Shown: positions 15,495 through 25,643, counted from the first letter of the stretch. The stretch is DNA of 52,211 nt from Oscillospiraceae bacterium (GCA_009780275.1 WRAI01000019.1:1-52211), one strand, 5' to 3'. Numbers and translations: made by a program. The notes: a model not told the origin generated them from the letters alone.

Positions 15495-17164
15495 TGTTTC
15501 CTCCTGCATTCCTCGATGAGGTCACCTTCAAGACTGATATTGTCGAGCTGATTAGCGGTTACACGACCTTGAAAAGCCAAGGCGGGCGCTGGATCGGGCT
15601 TTGCCCGTTTCACAATGAGAAGACGCCGTCGTTTAACGTTACGCCGGAGAAGCAGGCTTACTATTGCTTCGGTTGTGGCGCGGGCGGTGGGGTTGTGCAG
15701 TTTGTGCAGAATGTCGAGAATCTCAGCTTTCAAGAGGCGATTGCCTTTTTGGCTTCGCGTGTCGGATTGGTGCTGCCTGAACACACGTACGATGATCGTC
15801 ACAAGCTGATTACAAGGTTGCTTGATATTCATCGTGAGGCAGCGCGTTGGTTCCATGAGCAGCTGAGAGTCCACCAAAGTGCGGCCGATTATTTGCAGCG
15901 GCGTCGGTTATCGCCTGCTATTGTCAAGCGATTTGGTGTCGGTTACGCGCCCGACAGCTGGGACGCGTTGCTCAAATTCTTGACAGCCAAAGGGTACAGT
16001 AAGGATGATTTGCTCAAAGCCGGATTGATTGCCAAGAACCAAAAGGGCGGCTATTACGATAAGTTTCGGCACCGCATTATGTTCCCGATTTTGGACGTTC
16101 GTAAGCGGGTGATTGCTTTTGGCGGGCGGGCGATTGGTGCAGAGGCGGTGAAATATCTCAACTCGCCGGAAACGCCGATTTTCTCCAAAAGCCGTGAGCT
16201 ATATGCCTTGCATGAGGCAAAAGCCACTAAGGGTGGACGGATTATTTTGACCGAAGGGTATCTCGATACGCTGGCGTTGTACCAGGCCGGGTTTGATTGC
16301 GCGGTTGCCAGCCTCGGCACAGCGTTTACGGCGCACCACGCCGCTATGATTGCGCGGTATGCAAAGGAGGCTGTCATTGCCTTTGACAGCGATGAGGCCG
16401 GCAAAAAAGCCGCTGCCCGTGCCGCACCCATTCTGCAAATGGCGGGGCTGAATGTGCGTGTGCTGTCGTTACAGGGGGCGAAAGATCCCGATGAGTTTAT
16501 TCAGCTCAAAGGGCGGGATGCTTTCGCGCGGCTACTTGACCATGCACAGACGCATGCCGACCATTCGCTGGCCGAGATTGCAATGCGACACGATTTAGAG
16601 ACCGATGCGGGACGTGTGGCATTTTTGAAAGATGCCGTTGCCTTTATTGCCTTGTTGGCCAGCCCCATTGAGCGCGAAGTATACACCGGGCGAGCGGCCG
16701 AGCTGGCCAAAGTCAACCATCAGGTAGTGGCAGCTGAAGTTGAGCGCATGTTGGGCAAGCGGCGCAAGCAAGAAACGAGGCAGTCATTGCGCACCGTCGG
16801 TGGCAATACACACGGTGCAAAGGCAAAATTGTTCAGTGCTGAGGAAGATTTGTTGCGCTTGCTGTTGACTGACCCCACATTGTGGGATAAGCTACCGCCC
16901 GACTTCAATGAGGACAAGCTGTCCGACCCGTTTGCAAAAGACATTTTCGCGCGGTTAAAGCAAACACGCGGCGGGGTGTCGACGCTTGACTTAACGCAAG
17001 AGCAGTCGGGCAAGTTGGGGAAACTGTTGCAAAAACCATCGGCCGCCGCACCGCAGGCAATCAAGGACTGCTTGACTATTATAGAAACGCAAAGCGGCAT
17101 CGCGGAAGCAGAGGGCGACGATAAGGTTGCCATTTTGCTTGAACGCCGACGGCAACAGAATTGA
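15491..17164 (+). CDS. dnaG: DNA primase
   Basis: 557 residues, slightly short for DnaG. It makes RNA primers for lagging-strand replication. The N-terminal zinc finger is intact (C38, H41, C59, C62 in LCPFHNEKTPSF ... YYCFGCGAGG). The Toprim core carries EGYLD near residue 255 and AFDSDEAGKKAA with the metal-binding Asp pair. The C-terminal helicase-binding part is reduced, which accounts for the length. Start: ATG at 15491, overlapping the previous stop by 4 bases. An acetyltransferase gene separates it from rpoD. Confidence 0.96.
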   Translation: MMFPPAFLDEVTFKTDIVELISGYTTLKSQGGRWIGLCPFHNEKTPSFNVTPEKQAYYCFGCGAGGGVVQFVQNVENLSFQEAIAFLASRVGLVLPEHTYDDRHKLITRLLDIHREAARWFHEQLRVHQSAADYLQRRRLSPAIVKRFGVGYAPDSWDALLKFLTAKGYSKDDLLKAGLIAKNQKGGYYDKFRHRIMFPILDVRKRVIAFGGRAIGAEAVKYLNSPETPIFSKSRELYALHEAKATKGGRIILTEGYLDTLALYQAGFDCAVASLGTAFTAHHAAMIARYAKEAVIAFDSDEAGKKAAARAAPILQMAGLNVRVLSLQGAKDPDEFIQLKGRDAFARLLDHAQTHADHSLAEIAMRHDLETDAGRVAFLKDAVAFIALLASPIEREVYTGRAAELAKVNHQVVAAEVERMLGKRRKQETRQSLRTVGGNTHGAKAKLFSAEEDLLRLLLTDPTLWDKLPPDFNEDKLSDPFAKDIFARLKQTRGGVSTLDLTQEQSGKLGKLLQKPSAAAPQAIKDCLTIIETQSGIAEAEGDDKVAILLERRRQQN

Positions 17165-17235
17165 ACATTTTTCGAACCGAGAGCGGCGTGGTTGCGTCGA
17201 TGAGTGCAGGACATTCATATTAGGTGGTATAGATA

Positions 17236-17685
17236 ATGATTAGTTTAAGAAAAATATTGAATGATGATATGCTTGATGAATGTCTTACCCTTCAAGTGAA
17301 AGAAGAGCAAAGAAAACATTGCGCCAATAATATGCGCTCGTTAGCCGAGGCATGGCTGCATGATTCAATTTTTCGCCCATTTTGTATTTATAAAGATGAA
17401 GTAATGGTTGGGTTTGTAATGCTCGAATATGATGAGGCAGAGAAAGAATGTGGAATATGGAGAATCATGATTGACGAAAAATATCAAGGAATGGGATATG
17501 GAAAAGGTGCGATGAACATTGTTTTGGAATATATTAGAAGTAATCCCATATTTGAAATTATATATTTGCATGTAAAGCCTGATAATGGCATTGCGATAAA
17601 ACTGTATGAGGAATTGGGCTTTTTTATTGCAGGCGAAACAGATGAAAATGGCGAGCTTCCAATGGTATTGAAGCGCACAGTATAA
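17236..17685 (+). CDS. GNAT acetyltransferase, BltD-like
   Basis: 149 residues. The motif IDEKYQGMGYGKGAM (acetyl-CoA loop) and KLYEELGFFIAGE match the diamine/spermidine acetyltransferase group that includes BltD and the Bacillus relatives. The gene is markedly more AT-rich than dnaG and rpoD on either side and splits a cluster that is contiguous in most Clostridia, so it was probably acquired. Start: ATG at 17236 after AGGTGG. Substrate not known; polyamines are an inference from the family. Confidence 0.82.
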   Translation: MISLRKILNDDMLDECLTLQVKEEQRKHCANNMRSLAEAWLHDSIFRPFCIYKDEVMVGFVMLEYDEAEKECGIWRIMIDEKYQGMGYGKGAMNIVLEYIRSNPIFEIIYLHVKPDNGIAIKLYEELGFFIAGETDENGELPMVLKRTV

Positions 17686-17782
17686 GCATTTTCTGCACCG
17701 TTGCTAATCGCAGCAGATGAATATGATTAACACAAAAAGTCACGGACGTGCAAGGCGCGCCGCCAAAGAAAGGAACATCATC

Positions 17783-18994
17783 ATGACAGAACAAGAGAAA
17801 AACATTGGACAAATAGCCGAAACGCAAAAAGGTAAAAGTGAGCTGGAAAAGCAGCTTGACGCGCTGGAAGGACTGCTCGAATTAGGGAAGAAAAAAGGCG
17901 GTAAACTGGAAAATGAAGAGATTGCCAATGCGCTGGAAGATGTAACTGTTGAGCCCGAGCAAGTCGATGATTTGTTCGAGAGCTTAGAAAAAGGCGGCAT
18001 TGATGTCAATCTAGAAGAAGCGACGCTGGAAATTGAGTCGCTTGAACCGCTCGAATTGCCTGTTATGGAACTGGAAGAGCCGCCGGAAGGCGTGCCTTTG
18101 ATGCCGGTTGACGAGGAAGTTTCGCCTGAGGAACTGGCAAATCCCGAGTTGTTAGCCGAGAATTTTTCGCTCGATGATCCGGTGCGGATGTACCTCAAAG
18201 AAATCGGTAAAGTGCCGCTGTTGAGCGGCGATGAAGAGGTTGATTTGGCGCGGCGTATGATGGAAGGTGACGAGAAGGCTAAAATGCAGTTGGCTGAGGC
18301 CAATTTGCGTTTGGTCGTCAGCATTGCCAAACGCTATGGCGGGCGCGGAATGCTGTTCCTTGATTTGATTCAAGAGGGCAATTTGGGCTTGATTAAGGCC
18401 GTTGAGAAGTTCGACTACACTAAGGGCTACAAATTTTCAACCTACGCGACGTGGTGGATTCGGCAAGCAATTACGCGTGCCATTGCCGACCAGGCGCGGA
18501 CGATACGCATTCCCGTGCATATGGTGGAGACGATTAATCGCTTGATTCGTGTATCGCGGCAGTTGCTGCAGGAGTATGGGCGTGACCCGACAGCTGAGGA
18601 GATTGCTGTTGAGATGGGCATTACCATTGAAAAAGTGCATGAGATTATGAAAATTGCGCAGGAACCGGTATCTTTGGAAACACCGATTGGTGAGGAAGAG
18701 GATAGTCATTTGGGCGACTTTATTCCCGATGAGGGCGCCAGTGAGCCATCAGAGGCAGCAAGCTATACGCTGCTGAAAGAGCAGCTGATAGATGTGTTGG
18801 AAACGCTGACGGCACGGGAGGCAAAGGTGCTGAAGCTGCGGTTCGGCATTGAGGACGGGCGCGCGAGAACGCTGGAAGAAGTAGGGCGCGAGTTTAACGT
18901 CACACGCGAACGCATTCGGCAAATCGAGGCCAAAGCGCTGCGGAAATTGCGGCACCCGAGCCGGAGCAAGAAGTTGAGGGACTACTTGAATTAG
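17783..18994 (+). CDS. rpoD: RNA polymerase primary sigma factor (sigma-A/RpoD)
   Basis: 403 residues. After an acidic region 1.1-like N terminus the sequence has the -10-binding region 2 (VRMYLKEIG ... [23 protein letters not shown] and [17 protein letters not shown]), region 3 and the -35-binding helix-turn-helix of region 4 ([29 protein letters not shown]). Start: the ATG at 17783 follows AAAGGAA; an in-frame extension to 17717 lacks a ribosome site. It is the housekeeping sigma factor, which fits the many TTGACA/TATAAT promoters seen in the window. Confidence 0.97.
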   Translation: MTEQEKNIGQIAETQKGKSELEKQLDALEGLLELGKKKGGKLENEEIANALEDVTVEPEQVDDLFESLEKGGIDVNLEEATLEIESLEPLELPVMELEEPPEGVPLMPVDEEVSPEELANPELLAENFSLDDPVRMYLKEIGKVPLLSGDEEVDLARRMMEGDEKAKMQLAEANLRLVVSIAKRYGGRGMLFLDLIQEGNLGLIKAVEKFDYTKGYKFSTYATWWIRQAITRAIADQARTIRIPVHMVETINRLIRVSRQLLQEYGRDPTAEEIAVEMGITIEKVHEIMKIAQEPVSLETPIGEEEDSHLGDFIPDEGASEPSEAASYTLLKEQLIDVLETLTAREAKVLKLRFGIEDGRARTLEEVGREFNVTRERIRQIEAKALRKLRHPSRSKKLRDYLN

Positions 18995-19041
18995 CGAGTC
19001 GATTGTAGTTACGGCGCAGGAAAGTGCTTTGGAAGGGATTT

Positions 19042-19620
19042 TATGTTTAAGCGAGTACTTACGGCATGTGATGGTGTTGGCAATGGTGTTCCAGTGGACA
19101 TATAGTTTGACAAGTTTTGATTTATCAAACTGGGACACAAGCAATGTAACATACATGTTTGGCATGTTTAACGGTGCGACAAACTTGTGAGAGCAATATA
19201 TATGGGTGGGGTGTTCAACTCCTGGATGGCATATGGCAGAACATGGGTCGTGGGTCTGCAATCAATCCGTGGGGTGAGTTTATTTTCACGGCGGATGAAC
19301 TGATGGAAAATTACGATGGCATGGCCATGGCAGGTACATGGATACGCGACGCCATTCCGCCCAACGACCGGGCATATGATTACATTGAACGCGCTTTTGA
19401 CTTAGGTTTGCTATCCCAACGCTCTCAACGTGTGCTGAATACGTCTTGGCGTGAGGGCATTTCACGCCTGCGCGGTTTATCGAGGTATACACGGGCGAGA
19501 ATATTGAAGACTTCGTGGCGTCAAGCGACCCGGATAGCTTATATGAGGTGTTGTTTCCCGCGGCTGTTACGGCGCAACTCATGCCGACACATAGGTGCGG
19601 CAGTGAGCGGCCAGGCATGA
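19042..19620 (+). pseudogene. Decayed BspA-repeat/SLH-type surface protein
   Basis: The ATG at 19042 follows GGAAGGGA and starts a signal-like peptide (MFKRVLTA), after which the frame shifts to MVLAMVF... and one BspA/DUF285 repeat (FDLSNWDTSNVTYMF, to a stop at 19188). About 90 bases later, another frame encodes an SLH-like segment, YDYIERAFDLGLLSQR ... SWREGISRL, which resembles YLEDAYDIGLISER ... VWREGMPRI in the secreted protein at 25702. A further frame then encodes VASSDPDSLYEV (compare VASRDPNTLHDI). Three or more frame changes plus a short length mark a pseudogene. Confidence 0.7.
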
Positions 19621-19666
19621 AGCCGATAAAGACAAAAAATATAGGGGGTGAACATCGTTTGCCCTC

Positions 19667-19695
19667 TTGCTTTGTCAGCCTATCTGTGATATACT
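19667..19695 (+). promoter_or_regulatory. Promoter upstream of the metY leader
   Basis: TTGCTT at 19667-19672, 17-base spacer, TATACT at 19690-19695. It precedes a small ORF and the metY gene. Confidence 0.55.
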
Positions 19696-19728
19696 TTATT
19701 TCAAAATTTAGGAAAGGGCGTGCATATC

Positions 19729-19821
19729 ATGCGGTATTTATCTAAGACAACTGTGGAATTGGCCGTTGTGCAAATGATGGTGTTTTCCCTGATGCCGCCC
19801 GGCGGCATGGGATATAATTAA
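19729..19821 (+). CDS. Possible methionine-rich leader peptide
   Basis: A 30-codon ORF with a good ribosome site (AGGAAAGGG) that starts 33 bases after a promoter and ends 77 bases before metY. It has six methionines including the start ([13 protein letters not shown]). A perfect 7-bp hairpin (ATGCCGC-CCG-GCGGCAT) lies inside its end, and a second small hairpin (GGGCAGAC with GTCTGTCC) follows near 19,830. This could be attenuation by methionine supply, or chance. No SAM-riboswitch features are visible. Confidence 0.35.
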   Translation: MRYLSKTTVELAVVQMMVFSLMPPGGMGYN

Positions 19822-19898
19822 GATATAACGGGCAGACTGGTCTGTCCTTACATAACATACAAAAATATTATTTTTATGAAAACAAGGAGAATATAACT

Positions 19899-21188
19899 GT
19901 GAATAAAAACTATAAATTTGAGACGCTGCAGTTGCACGTGGGGCAAGAGGCGCCAGATTCGGCGACTGACGCGCGTGCTGTGCCGATTTATGCGACGACA
20001 TCATATGTATTCAAAGACTGTGCGCAAGCCGCAGGGCGGTTTGGCTTATCTGAACCGGGCAACATTTATACCAGGCTGATGAATCCCACATCGGATGTAT
20101 TTGAAAAACGCGTAGCGGCGTTAGAGGGCGGTGTGGCCGCGTTGGCGACGGCATCGGGCGCGGCAGCGGTGACGTATGCTATTCAAAACATTGCAGCGTC
20201 GGGAGACAATATCGTATCGGATAACCGCTTGTACGGTGGCACGTATAACTTGCTTGCGCACACGCTGCCGACATTCGGCATTGATACGACGTTTGTTGAC
20301 GGCAGTAGGCCGGAAAACTTTGAGGCAGCTATCAACGATAAAACAAAAGCGATTTTTATCGAAACACTGGGCAATCCAAACTGTACCATTGTCGATGTGG
20401 CGGCGGTTGCCGACATTGCGCATAGGCATGGCATACCGCTGATTGTCGATAACACATTTGCTACGCCGTATGCGTTTCGTCCTATAGAGCATGGTGCCGA
20501 TATCGTTGTTCACTCGGCAACGAAGTTTATTGGCGGGCATGGCTCAGTGATTGGCGGTATCATCGTCGATTCGGGCAAGTTTGACTGGGCGGCGAACGAT
20601 AAATTCCCCGGATTGTCGCAACCCAATCCAAGTTATCACGGTGTCGTATTGGCTGAAGCTGTCGGTAATCTCGCTTATATCATCAAAATTCGTGTCACTT
20701 TATTGCGGGACACCGGTGCAACGATTAGTCCGTTCCACTCATTCCTGTTCCTGCAAGGGCTGGAAACGCTGTCGTTACGGGTTGAACGGCATACTGAAAA
20801 CGCACTGAAAGTGGTTGACTATTTGGCTAACCATCCGCAGGTGGAGGCTGTTAATCATCCTGCCATCACAACACATTCCGACCATGCGTTATATAACAAA
20901 TACTTTCCGAATGGCACGGGGTCAATCTTTACGTTTGAAATCAAGGGTGATGCTGAGCGTGCCAAAGCCTTTATTGACAGCTTGGAGTTATTCTCGCTGC
21001 TTGCCAATGTCGCCGACGCAAAGTCGCTTGTTATCCACCCGGCCAGCACGACGCACTCACAGTTGAATGAAGCTGAATTGCTGGAACAAGGCATTAAACC
21101 CAATGCTATTCGATTGTCGATTGGAACTGAGCATATTGATGATATTATTGGAGATTTGAGGCAGGCGTTTGAGGCTGTAGCGGGCTAG
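19899..21188 (+). CDS. metY: O-acetylhomoserine sulfhydrylase
   Basis: 429 residues of the Cys/Met metabolism PLP-enzyme family, at the length typical of MetY rather than the shorter MetB/MetC. It forms homocysteine from O-acetylhomoserine and sulfide. Marks: [20 protein letters not shown] near the N terminus, YTRLMNPT, and the PLP lysine in [13 protein letters not shown], then SLGGAESL-like positions later. Start: GTG at 19899 with AAGGAG before it. A possible leader ORF and hairpins lie upstream. It ends in a terminator at 21251-21277. Confidence 0.93.
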   Translation: MNKNYKFETLQLHVGQEAPDSATDARAVPIYATTSYVFKDCAQAAGRFGLSEPGNIYTRLMNPTSDVFEKRVAALEGGVAALATASGAAAVTYAIQNIAASGDNIVSDNRLYGGTYNLLAHTLPTFGIDTTFVDGSRPENFEAAINDKTKAIFIETLGNPNCTIVDVAAVADIAHRHGIPLIVDNTFATPYAFRPIEHGADIVVHSATKFIGGHGSVIGGIIVDSGKFDWAANDKFPGLSQPNPSYHGVVLAEAVGNLAYIIKIRVTLLRDTGATISPFHSFLFLQGLETLSLRVERHTENALKVVDYLANHPQVEAVNHPAITTHSDHALYNKYFPNGTGSIFTFEIKGDAERAKAFIDSLELFSLLANVADAKSLVIHPASTTHSQLNEAELLEQGIKPNAIRLSIGTEHIDDIIGDLRQAFEAVAG

Positions 21189-21250
21189 TTTAGGAATAGA
21201 AGCCCGTCTGTTATCTTTTGTTCCGGCATTGTAAAAAGTATTTTAAAACG

Positions 21251-21277
21251 GTAGCGGCAGTCGATGATTGCCGCTAC
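21251..21277 (+). terminator. Terminator after metY
   Basis: A 9-bp perfect stem (GTAGCGGCA with TGCCGCTAC) and 9-base loop, followed by a T-rich stretch that also holds the next promoter. Confidence 0.65.
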
Positions 21278-21306
21278 TTGTCATTTATTTGTTTTCGTGC
21301 TATAAT
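21278..21306 (+). promoter_or_regulatory. Promoter of the nucleotidyltransferase gene
   Basis: TTGTCA at 21278-21283, 17-base spacer, TATAAT at 21301-21306, 30 bases before the start codon. Confidence 0.7.
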
Positions 21307-21336
21307 GGTGCAAAATTCGCGTAAGGCGGTGTAAAT

Positions 21337-22245
21337 ATGACAAAACCAACCCTAGTGATTATGGCGGCCGGGATGGGCAGCCGGTTTGGTGGCTTGAAGC
21401 AAATTGAGCCAGTGGGCAAGCACGATGAATTATTGATGGAATACGCTGTATATGATGCAATACAGGCTGGATTCGGCAAAGTTCTATTTGTTATTAAAGA
21501 GGAAATGCTGGACGACTTCAAAGAAAATGTCGGTGCCAGGATCGCTGAGCATATTGACGTTGATTATTGTTTCCAGTGCAATGACAATTTGCCCGATGGC
21601 TTTGCCTATCCTGATGGGCGACAAAAGCCTTGGGGGACAGGGCATGCTGTGGTGAGTTGCCTTGGCAGCATTTCAACGCCGTTCTGCGTCATCAATGCTG
21701 ATGATTTTTATGGGCGCGATGCTTTTATGACAGTAGCGAAGTTTTTAGCGACTATGGACAAGGCACAATCGCCGTTGCAAAGCTGCCTTATCGGCTATCA
21801 GGCGCAAAATACTATGACGGAGTACGGCTCGGTATCACGAGCATGTTGTGAGATGGACGCTGACGGCAATCTTATCTCGTTGACTGAGCGCACTGAGTTG
21901 CAAATGCGTGACGGGCGGCTGCATGACAATATCACAGGCGAAGACTTGGATGCTGATACGCCGGTGTCGGTGACGATGTTTGGTCTGCCGCCGGAAATTC
22001 TGCCATTGCTGTGGCAGGAGTTTGAGGCGTTGTTGCAAGCACATAAGGATGACTTATCAAACGTTGAATTTTACCTGCCGACAGCAATTGACGCATTGCT
22101 TAAAAAAGGAAAGCTTAAAATGAAAGTCGTGCCGACTGAGAGTCGTTGGTATGGGTTTACCTATCGTGAAGATCGCGAGAAAGTTGTGGCAGCGTTGTCG
22201 GCGATGACGGAGAGTGGTGCGTATTTAACGCCGTTGTGGGAATGA
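21337..22245 (+). CDS. NTP-transferase (sugar-nucleotidyltransferase-like)
   Basis: 302 residues. The N terminus has the nucleotide-binding motif LVIMAAGMGSRFGGLKQIEPVG typical of sugar-1-phosphate nucleotidyltransferases, then INADDFYGRDAF with the metal-binding Asp. The remainder is longer than a bare transferase domain and shaped like the clostridial family often called nucleotidyltransferase with no known substrate. It may activate a sugar or a choline-like head group for cell-surface glycans. Start: ATG at 21337 behind AAGGCGG. Own promoter; monocistronic in appearance. Confidence 0.85.
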   Translation: MTKPTLVIMAAGMGSRFGGLKQIEPVGKHDELLMEYAVYDAIQAGFGKVLFVIKEEMLDDFKENVGARIAEHIDVDYCFQCNDNLPDGFAYPDGRQKPWGTGHAVVSCLGSISTPFCVINADDFYGRDAFMTVAKFLATMDKAQSPLQSCLIGYQAQNTMTEYGSVSRACCEMDADGNLISLTERTELQMRDGRLHDNITGEDLDADTPVSVTMFGLPPEILPLLWQEFEALLQAHKDDLSNVEFYLPTAIDALLKKGKLKMKVVPTESRWYGFTYREDREKVVAALSAMTESGAYLTPLWE

Positions 22246-22255
22246 TGCGTGCAAA

Positions 22256-22420
22256 TTATTCATTGGGTTCGCTTTGCTCTACGCCGGGCAACAGTGTTAG
22301 CGGCGGGTCTTGACCGTTGATGTAAATAGTTTCAGCTTGGCGTTGAATCATTTGCAATGACTCAATGGTGTCAGTGATATGGTTAAAGAGCATGTGATAG
22401 AGCTTTTGATAATCGGGCAT
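22256..22420 (-). CDS. Small conserved clostridial protein, 54 residues
   Basis: The ATG at 22420 follows TGGAGG, and the in-frame extension upstream has no ribosome site and is rejected. The product is short and helical (DYQKLYHMLFNHITDTIESLQMIQRQAETIYI) and ends in a flexible tail. Proteins of this pattern are widespread in Clostridia as short hypotheticals, and I know no function. It is convergent with the nucleotidyltransferase gene and divergent from the Arc-like gene. Confidence 0.65.
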   Translation of the reverse strand: MPDYQKLYHMLFNHITDTIESLQMIQRQAETIYINGQDPPLTLLPGVEQSEPNE

Positions 22421-22523
22421 GGAAAAGCCTCCAATCGTTCGGGCATAGTATGGGTGAATGTAACTTTTATTATACAGTGGTGTCACCTTGTTGTCAATGT
22501 GGACATAATTTCTCGCTTTGTTG

Positions 22524-22554
22524 CTATCATATTGCCATAAAGACAATATGATAG
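22524..22554. promoter_or_regulatory. Perfect inverted repeat overlapping the Arc-like gene's ribosome site
   Basis: An 11-bp perfect inverted repeat (CTATCATATTG with CAATATGATAG) with a 9-base spacer. Its right arm runs into the AGGAG site (22552-22556) of the ribbon-helix-helix gene. Either an operator bound by that protein or an RNA hairpin that hides its ribosome site. Confidence 0.6.
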
Positions 22555-22564
22555 GAGCGATAGC

Positions 22565-22729
22565 ATGCCATCAAAATTGCCGCATTACGCGTTGCGCATC
22601 CCGAAGCAGACCATGGATAAACTGAAATACATTGCTGAATATCATGGTCGCTCGGCAAATAAGGAAATTGAGCAATTGATTCTGAAACACATCGCCGATT
22701 TTGAAGAAGAGAACGGCACGATTGCATAA
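22565..22729 (+). CDS. Arc-like ribbon-helix-helix DNA-binding protein
   Basis: 54 residues; short enough to be missed by a length cut-off. The ATG at 22565 follows TAGGAG. The sequence LPHYALRIPKQTMDKLKYIAEYHGRSANKEIEQLILKHI (given here only as its outline) has the Arc-family layout: a beta strand with alternating hydrophobics (YALRIP), helix A, the GRSANKEI turn and helix B. Such proteins are dimeric repressors, and the perfect inverted repeat just upstream is a good candidate operator for autoregulation. Confidence 0.8.
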   Translation: MPSKLPHYALRIPKQTMDKLKYIAEYHGRSANKEIEQLILKHIADFEEENGTIA

Positions 22730-22863
22730 AATCCCTCACACCACAATATGTTTTTTGGTGTCACTGTTTACGCGCATTTTGGCACGCAAAAAATGCCTCG
22801 ATGATAAAGTCAATCGGGGCTTTACAAATTCACAGTAAACGGCTATACTGTTTGTGGATTTTG

Positions 22864-22881
22864 CCTCGCGAAAAAGCGAGG
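22864..22881 (+). promoter_or_regulatory. Small hairpin before the isomerase gene
   Basis: A perfect 6-bp stem (CCTCGC with GCGAGG) with a 6-base A-rich loop, followed by the AAAGGAAA ribosome site of the gene at 22901. The 170-base gap before it also holds a weaker hairpin (near 22,739-22,768) that may end the Arc-like gene's transcript. Confidence 0.35.
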
Positions 22882-22900
22882 AAAAGAAAGGAAAACTTTT

Positions 22901-23671
22901 ATGCAGACACCTATTGCCATCCAGCTATATTCGCTACGCTCGGTTATTCACGATGACTTCCTAGGGACGCTTCGCAAGGTCAAAGAGGCTGGTTATGATG
23001 CTGTGGAATTTGCCGGCGAGTTCGGCGGGCGCACTGCAATGCAGTTGAAACAGGAATTGAAAGACATTGGACTGACGCCGTTGTCCACGCATTTTCAAAT
23101 TCAGCGATTTGATGAGGAACTGGAAAGCTTCGCGGCGTTTTGCAAAGAGTTAGGGATGCCGTTTGCCAATTGCTCAGGGTCAACGGTGGAGAGCTGTGAG
23201 CGCGTGGAAGAAGCCCGTGAAAAACTGATTGGGGCGACGATGCATTTTGCTAAGCTTGGCATTGAGTTTGGCTACCACAATCATTGGGCGGAATTTGAGG
23301 TGCGCAACGACCAGTACATTCAGGAAACGCTGTTGCGCCCGTCAATTCGTGCCACGATGCGCGCGCAGTTTGATACGGCATGGGTGCGTTACTATGATAT
23401 TGACCCTGCGGCATATATGCGGCAGTGGGGCAATCGGATGACGCCGCCGCATTTCAAGGATTTGAACGCCAATTATAAGGAAATTGACCCGGCAGAGAAT
23501 TGCGTAGAAGTTGGCAACGGCATTATTGACTTTGAAGCCGTTGTGGCAGCGATGCGTGATATGGGCGTACTGCACCGCGGTATTATTGTTGAGCGCGAAA
23601 GCTTTGACAAGGACATTTTTGAATCGATTGCGATTGACGCGGCGAATATCCGAAAGTTTGTTGGTGCTTAA
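22901..23671 (+). CDS. Sugar phosphate isomerase/epimerase (AP endonuclease-2 family TIM barrel)
   Basis: 256 residues. Visible barrel features: IAIQLYSLRSVIHDDFLGTL at the N terminus, GYDAVEFAGE, GIEFGYHNHWAEF (metal-binding His), QFDTAWVRYYDIDP (metal Asp), and PHFKDL ... NCVEVGNGIIDF with the closing ligands GIIVERESFD. This is the pattern of inositol/sugar isomerases in the IolE/YcjR group. Substrate cannot be told. Start: ATG at 22901 after AAAGGAAA. Alone in its direction; convergent with the SGNH-hydrolase gene. Confidence 0.88.
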   Translation: MQTPIAIQLYSLRSVIHDDFLGTLRKVKEAGYDAVEFAGEFGGRTAMQLKQELKDIGLTPLSTHFQIQRFDEELESFAAFCKELGMPFANCSGSTVESCERVEEAREKLIGATMHFAKLGIEFGYHNHWAEFEVRNDQYIQETLLRPSIRATMRAQFDTAWVRYYDIDPAAYMRQWGNRMTPPHFKDLNANYKEIDPAENCVEVGNGIIDFEAVVAAMRDMGVLHRGIIVERESFDKDIFESIAIDAANIRKFVGA

Positions 23672-23695
23672 GGGCTTATTCAAGTCGGAAACAAG

Positions 23696-24457
23696 TTACG
23701 CAAGCTGTAACTTTACGCTGGGCAGATATTTATCTACGAAGGACATAAAAGTCTCGTAGATGAGATTCTGCCCTTTTTCGTTGGGGTGTATGCCATCGTT
23801 ACAGAGTAGGTCTTGGTAATCGCCGTAATCTAAAAAGGCTGAACGTATATCGACGACACGGCAATTGTTGTCCATAGCTAAGTTTGAAATTTCCAGCGAG
23901 TACCGCTCATGGTGTCGGTAGATAAGGTGCGAATCCCCGAGGAATTGCAATATGTTTTCTCTTGACAGCCCATTGCGGCATATCCAGCTTAGATACCGTT
24001 CGTGGTGGAGTGGGGGCAGCGTTGTCAGCAACGGAATTGTGCCGTGCGATACAAGAGCATCGATAATGTCTTGAAGTTGTGCGGAGAATTGTGTGATGGT
24101 GGTCTTGGGCGTGTGGTCGAGTTCGGGTTGGGCGGCGATGGCGTCCCAAGGCATATCGCAGTCATTGCCGCCGTATTCGAGAATAGCGACATCACAGGGC
24201 TCGCCCTTGTTTAAGTGCTGCATGAGGCGCTGCTTGCCTTTTGTGACGCTGTATCCGAATTTGGAAAAGTTCTTGATGGTGACGTTGAGTGCATCGGAGC
24301 ACAGTGTGACGGCATTTTCTTTCAAGACACGGTAACGTCCGGCGATGTCGTCGAGCATGACGCCCAAGAATACTGAGTCACCCCATACGCCGACATTTAA
24401 TTGCTCTTTTTTAGGCAGTTCGGCGCGCAACGCTTGTAGACTGTTGATGATTTTCAT
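23696..24457 (-). CDS. SGNH/GDSL-family hydrolase
   Basis: 253 residues. The SGNH block I motif appears as GVWGDSVFLG (catalytic Ser in GDS), block III as ILEYGGNDCD (Asn in GGND), and block V as NDGIHPNEKGQNLI (Asp and His of DGIHPN). Such enzymes are esterases of lipids or of acetylated glycans. No signal peptide, so it acts inside the cell. Start: ATG at 24457 after AAAGGTGG; the upstream extension to 24502 is rejected. A terminator for gap lies 65 bases upstream of it. Confidence 0.88.
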   Translation of the reverse strand: MKIINSLQALRAELPKKEQLNVGVWGDSVFLGVMLDDIAGRYRVLKENAVTLCSDALNVTIKNFSKFGYSVTKGKQRLMQHLNKGEPCDVAILEYGGNDCDMPWDAIAAQPELDHTPKTTITQFSAQLQDIIDALVSHGTIPLLTTLPPLHHERYLSWICRNGLSRENILQFLGDSHLIYRHHERYSLEISNLAMDNNCRVVDIRSAFLDYGDYQDLLCNDGIHPNEKGQNLIYETFMSFVDKYLPSVKLQLA

Positions 24458-24522
24458 ATGCTGCCACCTTTCTCTAATTTCATTATAACCAAAGTATATC
24501 ACATATCTTCAGAAATTGCAAA

Positions 24523-24549
24523 AAAAGACAGCCGTATGGCTGTCTTTTT
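24523..24549 (-). terminator. Terminator of gap
   Basis: A 12-bp stem (AAAAAGACAGCC with GGCTGTCTTTTT) with a 4-base loop, just after the gap stop codon; its A/T flanks give a T-rich tail on the minus strand. Confidence 0.85.
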
Positions 24550-24563
24550 GAAGTATGAGTGAA

Positions 24564-25586
<1,023 letters not shown>

Positions 25587-25614
25587 CTAGTATTATAGAT
25601 GTTGTTCGATGGCT

Positions 25615-25643
25615 ATTATAGCGCATTTTTTTTGGCTTGTCAA
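25615..25643 (-). promoter_or_regulatory. Consensus promoter of gap
   Basis: On the minus strand: TTGACA (25643-25638), 17-base spacer, TATAAT (25620-25615), a perfect match. Its -35 box overlaps that of the divergent promoter at 25637. Confidence 0.85.

Noticed and set aside
19622-19898. SAM riboswitch before metY
   Set aside because: No SAM-I core motif or long leader stem was seen; only small hairpins and a short ORF.
23672-24563. Antisense ORFs inside the SGNH hydrolase and gap genes
   Set aside because: They are shadows of intact conserved proteins on the minus strand and have no ribosome sites.
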